Assembly (NCBI GenBank): GCA_017795005.1
Contig: CP051242.1
Location: 2,780,099 to 2,844,098 of the forward strand
From: Balneolaceae bacterium
GTDB lineage: Bacteria > Bacteroidota > Rhodothermia > Balneolales > Balneolaceae
Length of the DNA: 64,000 nt
Direction: 5' to 3'
The notes beneath the pieces are model-generated. The model ran no database searches. It had not been told where the DNA came from and saw only the letters and a program-made list of their open reading frames with translations. Within the stretch, counting starts at the first letter, position 1. Every line of letters starts with the position of its first letter. Below are positions 58,001 to 64,000 of this stretch, one piece after another. A program made the translations under genes and the position numbers.

Positions 58001-58266
58001 AAGTTACCATAACGGTCTGAGGCGAATGCGATGGTACTCCCATCTTTACTCCATACTGCCTTGTAATCGTGTGCTTCATGAAAAGTAAGTTGGGTAGCCA
58101 TTCCTCCTTCGGTAGCTACTTTATACAAGTCGCCCATGTAGGTAAATACAATCTGGCTTCCATCCGGAGATATAGATTGATGTCTGATCCACTGTGGATT
58201 TGATATTTGAGCCGTCGTAATTCCGGCAAATACAATTGCAAAACAAAGTGATAGAAAAGGTTTCAT
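55045..58266 (-). CDS. Tricorn-like S41 peptidase
   Basis: 1073 residues, signal peptide 1-19. N-terminal WD/PD40-type propellers (about 25-680; repeats such as 'HQSISPDGSQIVFTYMGDLY', 'AFASDRYGNFDIY'), an acidic linker ('DEKEEDKEDDEKDEEEDES', about 565-590), a PDZ (about 750-850) and an S41 catalytic domain with 'VDTRNNGGGD' and likely nucleophile in 'NYSDGHCY'. Related to archaeal tricorn protease but exported. Probably degrades peptides in the periplasm. Monocistronic with its own terminator. Confidence 0.9.
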   Translation of the reverse strand: MKPFLSLCFAIVFAGITTAQISNPQWIRHQSISPDGSQIVFTYMGDLYKVATEGGMATQLTFHEAHDYKAVWSKDGSTIAFASDRYGNFDIYTISANGGAATRLTFHSADESPFSFTHDDEHILFGAQRMDIAEHRGYPTGSQPELYSVSVNGGRVDQVFTIPAEYVQVSKNGKQMVYHDKPGGESEWRKHHRSSVTRDLWKYDVDSDTHTMITNFKGEDRHPVYSPDEGSLFYLSEQSGNFNVHKISLANPGSNEQLTSFDTHPVRFLSIGNGILAFGYDGELYTMEEGEEPKKVNVTIITAEKSNTDRFITINGGVNEMAISPNGKEIAFIARGEVFVTNVDGSLTKRITNTPEQERFVTFAPDGKGVVYSSERDGKWSIYKSEKVRDEEPFVFASTLVEESVLISDDLDNYLPEFSPDGKKLAYIAGRRTLRVKDMDSGDTVDLLTPEDLYHMRDGDKYFTWSPDSKWLLVDWGKLLNDSEVLLMSADGKERINLTESGYYDYRPKWVNEGKQMLWFSNRNGLKSYATSGRSQSDVYSMFFTQDAWDKYNMSEDDYKLMKEIEKANKSDEKEEDKEDDEKDEEEDESLTFDWDGLKDRKDRLTIHSSYLSDATLSKDGEKLYYLAQFEGRYNLWETELRTGDTKMKIRLNTGGGSLTWDKDMENLYLLSGGRISKVDLGAGSTKGISISGEMEYDEVAEREALFEHVYIRTKNIFYEPTFHGKDWDMLRTEYKKYLAHVGNDYEFSEVLSEMLGELNVSHSGSRYGDNIQNGDATASLGVFFDYNHDGNGIKITEVIKGGPLDKAAFDVEAGMIIQKIDGETVSPEKDMASYLNRKAGKFTLIEVTDERGRNAQMLTIKPISLGTERGLLYDRFVRINEEEVAEKSNGELGYVHIPGMSDGPYRSIYEDMLGKYFDAKAVIVDTRNNGGGDLVADLAMFFTGERFITYATEAKVVGGEPTSRWTKPTLTIFNESNYSDGHCYAQGYTDLKIGITLGMPVPGTCSFAGWERLPNGMVWGVVPVSAKDKAGRWMENLQTEPDIKVKNMPGVIDEGRDQQLERAIEELMKVED

Positions 58267-58428
58267 AAAATTCGTGTTAGTTTTCCTGATTAACCGGCTG
58301 AATGTAGAAAATTACCAGCACAGGGTTTTGTAAATAATTATTGAAAGACTGTTTAAAAAATTATTAGTTACCACCCTTGAAATTTAGCGTGAAGAAAGTA
58401 AATTCTATTGATAATTAATCTTTCTGAC

Positions 58429-58791
58429 ATGAATACTAACCCCGAAGTAGATACCTATCTTTCAAAAAAGGCCCATCCTTTAACTTCTGAAATCCAACGA
58501 GTTCGTGAAATTATCCTCTCTGTAGATGATAGAATTGAAGAAACCATCAAATGGCAAAGCCCAACTTTCATGTATAAAGGAAACATTGCTTCCTATTTCA
58601 TGAATGCGAAAAAACATGTAAGTCTCATGTTTCATAAAGGAGCTTCCATTAACGACGATTCCGGGCTACTCGATGGGGATGGAAAGGAAGGTCGAACTGC
58701 CAAGTTCTATGGGATGGACGATATAGAATCCAAAAAAGATGCTTTAGAAGCAGTAGTTAAAGAATGGATAAGAATGCAGGATGAGGATTAG
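58429..58791 (+). CDS. DUF1801 (YdhG-like) protein
   Basis: 120 residues from ATG 58429 ('MNTNPEVDTYL'); an upstream in-frame start at 58408 would add 7 residues with little sense. 'EIQRVREIILSVDDRIEETIKWQSPTF' and 'NAKKHVSLMFHKGA' fit DUF1801, a small cytoplasmic family that includes frataxin-like iron-binding proteins in Bacillus. Role here unknown. Divergent from the tricorn-like gene. Confidence 0.8.
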   Translation: MNTNPEVDTYLSKKAHPLTSEIQRVREIILSVDDRIEETIKWQSPTFMYKGNIASYFMNAKKHVSLMFHKGASINDDSGLLDGDGKEGRTAKFYGMDDIESKKDALEAVVKEWIRMQDED

Positions 58792-58796
58792 GTGAA

Positions 58797-58824
58797 TCCT
58801 CAATCCTCAATCCTCAATCCTCAT
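58797..58824. repeat. Four-copy 7-bp tandem repeat (TCCTCAA)n
   Basis: Three exact TCCTCAA units and a fourth TCCTCAT fill the gap between the DUF1801 and symporter stops, covering the symporter stop codon. Likely replication slippage; could vary between strains. Confidence 0.8.
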
Positions 58825-60584
58825 TTAGGATACCTGATATTCTCCACCATCTCCTGCACTTCTTCCGGAGGTTCTGGATAAATCATACCAATAGCCAGAG
58901 AAACGACCAGGTTCACCAGCATTCCTAACGTCCCGATTCCTTCAGGTGAAATACCAAACCACCAGTTTTCCGGAGTGTTTAATTCCGGGTATGCAATTTT
59001 AAAGAAGATGATGTAAGAAAGTGTGAACAGAAGTCCGGCAACCATCCCTGCAACAGCTCCCTCCCTGTTCATTTTCTTGTAGAAGATTCCCAGTATAATA
59101 GCAGGGAAAAAAGAAGCCGCTGCCAGTCCGAAAGCAATCGCAACAACCTGCGCGACAAAGCCAGGCGGATTAATGCCAAAATAACCTGCAACCACTACCG
59201 CAACAGCAGCGGCAATCCGTGCATATCGTAGTTCCGCTTTATCCGAAATATTTGGATTGATTTGTTTCTTAATCAAATCGTGAGATACAGCCGTTGAAAT
59301 GACCAACAATAATCCTGCTGCGGTTGAAAGTGCTGCGGCTAATCCTCCGGCAGCAACAAGCGCGGCCACCCAGTTTGGAAGTCCAGCAATTTCGGGATTC
59401 GCAAGTACCATAATATCCCGGTCGACATATAATTCATTAGGTCCGGCTGTTGGCTCATTGGTTATCAAAACCTGGTTGTGTTGCCCACGTTGGATTTCAA
59501 ATCCATCCCGCTGAATTACCGGAGCTCCAACAATAGCTGCACCAGGAGCATAATTAATTATTCCGTCCTCATTTTTGTCCACCCAATTTAGCAACGCCGT
59601 TTCTTCCCAGGTATTGAACCACGTTGGCATTTCTTCATAGGGTTGTTCACTTACGGTGTCAATTAGGTTTACTCGTGAAAAAACTGCAATTGCAGGAGCA
59701 GTGGTATACAGAATTGAAATAAAGATGAGCGCATACCCCACTGAAATACGGGCATCTTTTACTTTTGGAACCGTGAAAAACCGAACGATAACGTGTGGAA
59801 GTCCTGCTGTTCCAACCATCAATGCTACGGTGATAAAAAAGACGTCCTGCATACTCTTTGTTCCGGAAGTATATTCAGCAAAACCAAGCTCGGTATGCAG
59901 CTGATCAAGCTTATCCAGCAAATACATTCCTGATCCATCATTCAAAGTAGAACCAAATCCAATTTGTGGAATTGGACTTCCTGTCAGCTGCATCGAAATA
60001 AAGAAGGCAGGTACCATAAATGCGAAAATGAGCACACAATATTGAGCTACCTGGGTATAAGTGATTCCTTTCATTCCACCTAACACGGCATAGAAAAATA
60101 CGATTGCCATCCCGATAATTACTCCCCAGAAAATGTCTACTTCCAGAAACTTCGAGAATACCAGTCCAACCCCTCGCATTTGTCCGGCTACATAGGTAAA
60201 GGAAACAATAAGCGCACAAATAACTGCCACCGTTCTGGCAATTTGCGAGTAATAACGATCGCCTATAAAATCGGGTACGGTAAACTTTCCAAACTTTCGG
60301 AGATAAGGAGCCAATAACAACGCTAGAAGTACATAACCTCCGGTCCATCCCATCAGGTACACAGATCCATCATAGCCCATAAAAGAGATGATCCCCGCCA
60401 TAGAAAGAAAACTTGCGGCCGACATCCAGTCAGCTGCTGTTGCCATTCCATTGGTAAGCGGCTTTACGGCTCCCTCGGCAACATAAAACTCGCTTGTCGA
60501 TCCTGCTTTACTCCAGATTGCAATCCCGATGTAAATAGAAAAGGTGATTCCAACTAAAATATAGGTCCATACTTGTACATCCAT
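58821..60584 (-). CDS. Sodium:solute symporter, acetate/ActP-like (VC_2705 type)
   Basis: 587 residues with about 13 membrane segments. 'GMATAADWMSAASFLSMAGI' is the first Na+-site helix and 'AAALSTAAGLLLVISTAVSHDL' the helix-8 block. A large soluble insert (about 310-395) contains 'DKNEDGIINY', an EF-hand-like loop lacking the final Glu. This and the DUF4212 partner place it with the large-loop branch of acetate/monocarboxylate symporters. Its start shares one base with the stop of the upstream DUF4212 gene. Confidence 0.88.
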   Translation of the reverse strand: MDVQVWTYILVGITFSIYIGIAIWSKAGSTSEFYVAEGAVKPLTNGMATAADWMSAASFLSMAGIISFMGYDGSVYLMGWTGGYVLLALLLAPYLRKFGKFTVPDFIGDRYYSQIARTVAVICALIVSFTYVAGQMRGVGLVFSKFLEVDIFWGVIIGMAIVFFYAVLGGMKGITYTQVAQYCVLIFAFMVPAFFISMQLTGSPIPQIGFGSTLNDGSGMYLLDKLDQLHTELGFAEYTSGTKSMQDVFFITVALMVGTAGLPHVIVRFFTVPKVKDARISVGYALIFISILYTTAPAIAVFSRVNLIDTVSEQPYEEMPTWFNTWEETALLNWVDKNEDGIINYAPGAAIVGAPVIQRDGFEIQRGQHNQVLITNEPTAGPNELYVDRDIMVLANPEIAGLPNWVAALVAAGGLAAALSTAAGLLLVISTAVSHDLIKKQINPNISDKAELRYARIAAAVAVVVAGYFGINPPGFVAQVVAIAFGLAAASFFPAIILGIFYKKMNREGAVAGMVAGLLFTLSYIIFFKIAYPELNTPENWWFGISPEGIGTLGMLVNLVVSLAIGMIYPEPPEEVQEMVENIRYPK

Positions 60585-60844
60585 CAGGCATCCTCCTCAT
60601 TTACACCGTACTTCTTATCCAACTTATTCATCAGGTATACATACACAAAAATTAAAACCACAAAAGTATAAATAGATCCCTGTTGAGCGAACCAGAATCC
60701 CAGCTTAAATCCACCCATCTGAATTTCATTTAGTGTTGGAGCCAAAAGAATTCCAAAACCATAAGAAACTATGAACCATATGCTGAGCAAGATACCCAGA
60801 TATTTCAGGTTTTCTTTCCAATATCCTTGTAAGTCGCGATCCAT
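60584..60844 (-). CDS. DUF4212 small subunit of the sodium symporter
   Basis: 86 residues with two membrane helices (about 14-32 and 50-70), 'YWKENLKYLGILLSIWFIVS' and 'GFKLGFWFAQQGSIYTFV' being DUF4212 hallmarks. These small proteins always precede VC_2705-type symporters and are thought to be partners. Overlaps the symporter gene by one base (TGATG-type junction). Confidence 0.9.
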   Translation of the reverse strand: MDRDLQGYWKENLKYLGILLSIWFIVSYGFGILLAPTLNEIQMGGFKLGFWFAQQGSIYTFVVLIFVYVYLMNKLDKKYGVNEEDA

Positions 60845-60987
60845 TTATACCTCCAAAAAGTTAACCCGTGAGTATGCAGGTTTTCGACGACCAATGCAAG
60901 ATTCCATTTTGATTGCTATTTAAAAAAATATGATTAGTTTCTGGGATTGAATCTCACCCTCACTCAACCTAACAGATTCATAACTTT

Positions 60988-62709
60988 ATGAGCGACAAAA
61001 AGAAACTTCGGAGTACAGAATGGTTCGGGCTAAGCGGAAAAATGGGTTTTACCCACCGTAGCTGGATGCGAAACCAAGGTCACCCCGATCATATGTTTCG
61101 GGATAAACCTGTTATCGGAATTTGTAATACCTGGTCTGATCTGACCCCATGTAATGCTCATTTAAGAGATTTTGCCGAGATTGTGAAACGGGGAGTTTAC
61201 GAAGCCGGAGGTTTTCCATTAGAATTTCCTGTTACTTCTCTTGGGGAAATTCTTATGAAACCCAGCACCATGTTGTTCCGGAATCTTGCCAGTATGGATA
61301 CCGAAGAAACGATTCGGGCAAATCCTTTGGATGGAATAGTACTTATGACTGGTTGTGACAAGACCACCCCTTCTGTGATTATGGGAGCTGCCAGTGTTGA
61401 TTTACCTACCATCGTAGTTCCGGGCGGACCTATGCTCAATGGAAAGTGGAAAGGCACTGATGTAGGATCCGGAACTCTTACCTGGCAACTCGCTGATCGT
61501 TTAAAAGAGGGAACTATTACGGAAGAAGAGGTTATCGAAGCCGAATCTTGTATGTCCAGAAGTGCCGGACACTGTATGACTATGGGAACTGCTTCTTCAA
61601 TGGCATCTACTGTTGAAGCGTTGGGGTTAACTTTACCCGGATTTTCTTCTATTCCGGCTGTGGATTCGCGTAAAAAAGTAATGGCCCATCTTTCCGGGAA
61701 TCGTATTGTAGAAATGGTGAAAGAAGATCTCAAACTTTCTCAGATTCTGACCCGGGAAGCTTTTGAAAATGCCATCATGGTTAATTCTGCAATTGGAGGT
61801 TCAACCAATGTAATTATCCACCTTCTGGCAATTGCAAACCGGTTAGGAGTAGAATTATCACTTGACGATTTCGATACTTTGGGAAGTCATATGCCTTTAT
61901 TGGTTAATCTGATGCCGGCAGGAAAATATCTGATGGAAGACTTTTATTATGCCGGTGGACTTCCAGTTGTGCTTAAAGAATTGAATGCCCATTTACATAA
62001 CGAAGCTATCACTGTAAATGGAAAGTCAATAGAAGAAAACTCAAAAGATGCTGAATGCTATAACCGTGAAGTAATCGCTCACTTTGATCAACCTTTTCAG
62101 AAAGATGCCGGGATTGCTGTTTTAAAAGGAAATTTGTGTGAAGATGGTGGAGTTATTAAACCCTCTGCTGCAACTCCTGAACTCATGAAGCACAAAGGAA
62201 AAGCAGTAGTTTTTGAAACCATAGAAGATTACCATGCCCGGGTTGACGACCCGGATCTCGATATTGATGAAACAAGTGTAATGGTGCTAAAAGGAGTTGG
62301 ACCTGTCGGGTATCCGGGAATGCCTGAAGTTGGAAATATGGTACTTCCTGAAAAGCTGTTGAAAAAAGGAGTCAAAGATCTGGTTCGAATATCAGATGGG
62401 CGTATGAGCGGAACGGCCTACGGAACAGTTGTACTTCATGTAGCTCCTGAATCGACCATTGGAGGAACTTTAGCGCTTGTAAAAAATGGGGATTTGATCG
62501 AACTGGATGTGGAAAAACGAAGCCTGACTTTACATGTACCAGAGGAAGAGCTGGAGAAACGACGTAGTGAATGGACACCTCCAAAACCTTTAGCCGAACG
62601 AGGATATGCTCACTTATATATAAATCATGTAGAACAAGCCGATAAGGGCTGTGATTTTGATTTTCTGAAAGGCAGTTCCGGCTCAGAAGTCCAACGAGAT
62701 TTACACTAA
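60988..62709 (+). CDS. Sugar-acid dehydratase (IlvD/Edd family, arabinonate/xylonate type)
   Basis: 573 residues. IlvD/Edd family with Fe-S cysteines in 'CNTWSDLTPCNAH', 'TGCDKTTPS' and 'MSRSAGHCMTMGTASS'. The N-terminal 'STEWFGLSGKMGFTHRSWMRNQG' and 'GGPMLNGKWKG' are close to L-arabinonate and D-xylonate dehydratases rather than dihydroxy-acid dehydratase, which lacks the 'WFG' start. Dehydrates an aldonic acid to its 2-keto-3-deoxy form. A GntP-type permease follows 113 bp downstream, which fits a sugar-acid pathway. The exact substrate is not certain. Confidence 0.87.
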   Translation: MSDKKKLRSTEWFGLSGKMGFTHRSWMRNQGHPDHMFRDKPVIGICNTWSDLTPCNAHLRDFAEIVKRGVYEAGGFPLEFPVTSLGEILMKPSTMLFRNLASMDTEETIRANPLDGIVLMTGCDKTTPSVIMGAASVDLPTIVVPGGPMLNGKWKGTDVGSGTLTWQLADRLKEGTITEEEVIEAESCMSRSAGHCMTMGTASSMASTVEALGLTLPGFSSIPAVDSRKKVMAHLSGNRIVEMVKEDLKLSQILTREAFENAIMVNSAIGGSTNVIIHLLAIANRLGVELSLDDFDTLGSHMPLLVNLMPAGKYLMEDFYYAGGLPVVLKELNAHLHNEAITVNGKSIEENSKDAECYNREVIAHFDQPFQKDAGIAVLKGNLCEDGGVIKPSAATPELMKHKGKAVVFETIEDYHARVDDPDLDIDETSVMVLKGVGPVGYPGMPEVGNMVLPEKLLKKGVKDLVRISDGRMSGTAYGTVVLHVAPESTIGGTLALVKNGDLIELDVEKRSLTLHVPEEELEKRRSEWTPPKPLAERGYAHLYINHVEQADKGCDFDFLKGSSGSEVQRDLH

Positions 62710-62722
62710 CATTATGAATTTG

Positions 62723-62798
62723 TCATTTCGAACGTATGTGAGAAATCTGATTTTGCCGCTAACTGAAAACATTAGATTTCTCGCTTTGCTCGAAATGA
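62723..62798. repeat. Intergenic MITE-like inverted repeat
   Basis: Outer arms TCATTTCGA (62723-62731) and TCGAAATGA (62790-62798), inner arms GAGAAATCT (62740-62748) and AGATTTCTC (62774-62782). This type of element recurs in many Bacteroidota genomes. It sits between the dehydratase and permease genes and could form a strong RNA hairpin in their shared transcript. Confidence 0.75.
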
Positions 62799-62822
62799 TA
62801 AAAAAAGCCTAACCAGCTAATT

Positions 62823-64000
62823 ATGATTTCCATACTACTTTTACTACTTGTCATTGTATTCATCATTATTTCCACTTCTAAGTGGAATCTGCATCCTTTA
62901 ATAGCACTTATTATTTCTGCTTTCTTCTTTGGAATTTTTTCAGGAATGCCCGCAACCGAACTACTGAGCTCCATAACAGAAGGATTCGGTGGAACGGTAG
63001 GCGGAGTTGGCTTGATCATCATCCTTGGGATCATTATTGGCACTTTCCTGGAAAAATCAGGTGGCGCACTCAAGCTGGCTGAGAAAATGCTGGAGTTCAC
63101 CGGGAAAAAAAGAGTTCATACCGCAAATGCACTAATTGGCTATATCGTATCTATTCCTGTTTTTGCAGATAGTGGCTTCCTTATTCTCTCCTCATTGAAT
63201 AAAGCTTTAACCAAAAAGGCCAAACTTTCTTTAGCAGGTACAGTTGCAGCATTAGCAATTGGTCTTTCGGCATCCCATGCCCTTGTCCCACCAACACCGG
63301 GTCCCATCGCCGCGGCCGGACTTTTGGATGCTGACTTAGGTCTTGTATTTGTATTCGGGGTTTCTGCAAGTCTGTTCGCACTGATCTTTTGCATCATGTA
63401 TGCCAAATATATTGGTAGAAAGATTTATATAGATCCAAATCAGGAGTTAGTCGTTCCTGATTCACCTATCAAGCAAAAAGAAATGAAAGCGCCTTCAGGC
63501 CTTAAAGCTATCATTCCTTTGGTTGTTCCTATAGTTTTAATTCTGTTCAGATCTGTTGCTCAGTATCCTACTGAACCTTTAGGTTCTGGAGCATTTGTCA
63601 ACTTTTTGATACTTCTGGGAAATCCTGTTATTGCCCTCTTCATTGGTGCTGTTCTCTCTCTCAGCCTGCCAGAAAAACTTGAGAAATCGATGTTAGGTTC
63701 TTCTGGTTGGGTAGGAGAAGCGATTAAAGGTGCCGCAATTATTATTTTAATTACCGGAGCAGGCGGCGCTCTTGGAAAAGTACTTCAGAATTCTGATCTG
63801 GGTGCTTTGCTAAGTGAAACCATATCATCAGCCGGACTTGGGTTATTTGTTCCATTTATCATGGCTGCAGCTTTCAAAACGGCACAAGGTTCTTCAACAG
63901 TGGCTATCATAACTACAGCTTCTATCATGGCTCCACTACTTGGAGATATGGGTTTGGCTTCAGGTGCTGAAAAGGCACTAGTTGTTTCTGCGATTGGTGC
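62823..64000 (+). CDS. GntP-family gluconate-type permease, partial
   Basis: About 392 residues are seen before the right edge; the C-terminus is missing. Many membrane helices; 'GIIIGTFLEKSGGALKLAEKML', 'VFADSGFLILSSL' and 'ALAIGLSASHALVPPTPGP' are GntP family blocks, and 'FKTAQGSSTVAIITTASI' the last seen helix motif. A proton-linked importer of gluconate or other aldonates, consistent with the upstream dehydratase. Confidence 0.92.
   Translation, partial: MISILLLLLVIVFIIISTSKWNLHPLIALIISAFFFGIFSGMPATELLSSITEGFGGTVGGVGLIIILGIIIGTFLEKSGGALKLAEKMLEFTGKKRVHTANALIGYIVSIPVFADSGFLILSSLNKALTKKAKLSLAGTVAALAIGLSASHALVPPTPGPIAAAGLLDADLGLVFVFGVSASLFALIFCIMYAKYIGRKIYIDPNQELVVPDSPIKQKEMKAPSGLKAIIPLVVPIVLILFRSVAQYPTEPLGSGAFVNFLILLGNPVIALFIGAVLSLSLPEKLEKSMLGSSGWVGEAIKGAAIIILITGAGGALGKVLQNSDLGALLSETISSAGLGLFVPFIMAAAFKTAQGSSTVAIITTASIMAPLLGDMGLASGAEKALVVSAIG

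Noticed and set aside
58797..58824. Tandem TCCTCAA units as a CRISPR-like array
   Set aside because: Units are 7 bp without spacers; it is a simple tandem repeat. No CRISPR array or cas gene was seen anywhere in the window.
61197..61733. 178-codon minus-strand frame opposite the dehydratase gene
   Set aside because: Antisense shadow of a strongly conserved IlvD/Edd gene; no domain features of its own.

Overview
The window looks like a chromosome segment of a marine-type member of the Balneolota/Rhodothermota within the wider Bacteroidota group. I infer this from the AT-rich sequence, from four secreted proteins ending in the 'NYPNPFNP' C-terminal sorting domain used by type IX-like secretion in these phyla, from TonB-dependent glycan uptake without a SusD partner, and from families such as DUF5683, DUF6263 and tricorn-like S41 proteases. 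No phage, insertion sequence or CRISPR array was found. The exact genus cannot be read from the sequence alone.

Region 1 (1-23,700) is a glycan-use locus. A left-edge operon on the minus strand (6439 down to the edge) holds a TIM-barrel glycosidase fused to a beta-barrel-like C-terminal half, a multi-domain carbohydrate-binding lipoprotein and a GH16 beta-glucanase lipoprotein (partial). Next, also on the minus strand, comes a tight six-gene mannan operon (14,898 to 7,333): Na+/sugar symporter, GH130 mannosyl-glucose phosphorylase, cellobiose/mannobiose 2-epimerase, GH5 and GH26 beta-mannanases, and a secreted xylose-isomerase-like protein. Upstream lie a TonB-dependent receptor and a secreted beta-helix/CBM protein, transcribed divergently from a ROK-family regulator, then a GH1 beta-glycosidase. 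Inferred flow: mannan is cut by GH26/GH5, mannobiose is imported by the TonB receptor and symporter, epimerised to mannosyl-glucose, and phosphorolysed to mannose-1-phosphate plus glucose. A palindromic site, TTAATCAA-N5-TTGATTAA and variants, lies between the TonB receptor and ROK genes, upstream of GH1, and upstream of the distant gene at 32,165. It is a good candidate for the ROK operator.

Region 2 (23,700-32,000) holds a small membrane protein, a Cys-less HMA-like small protein, a Crp/Fnr regulator, tRNA-Asn(GTT) with a terminator, truA, a GH29 alpha-fucosidase, and a cytochrome c maturation operon (ccmC, ccmD-like, ccmE, ccmF, DUF5683). CcmE carries a CxxxY heme motif instead of HxxxY. 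Region 3 (32,100-40,500) has two large sorting-domain glycan-active proteins and a DPP-IV-type peptidase.

Region 4 (40,600-53,000) is mostly housekeeping: MFS transporter, dUTPase, DUF3108, ArsC/Spx-like protein, a small overlapping operon (winged-helix-like protein, biotin carrier, MurA), RNase G, HslV-HslU and a C-terminal processing protease. The murA-rng gap (865 bp) is packed with small palindromic elements. Region 5 (53,100-64,000) has a lamin-tail-domain secreted protein, a DUF6263 protein, a tricorn-like protease, a DUF1801 protein, an acetate-type Na+ symporter with its DUF4212 partner, a sugar-acid (arabinonate/xylonate-type) dehydratase and a GntP-type permease cut by the right edge.
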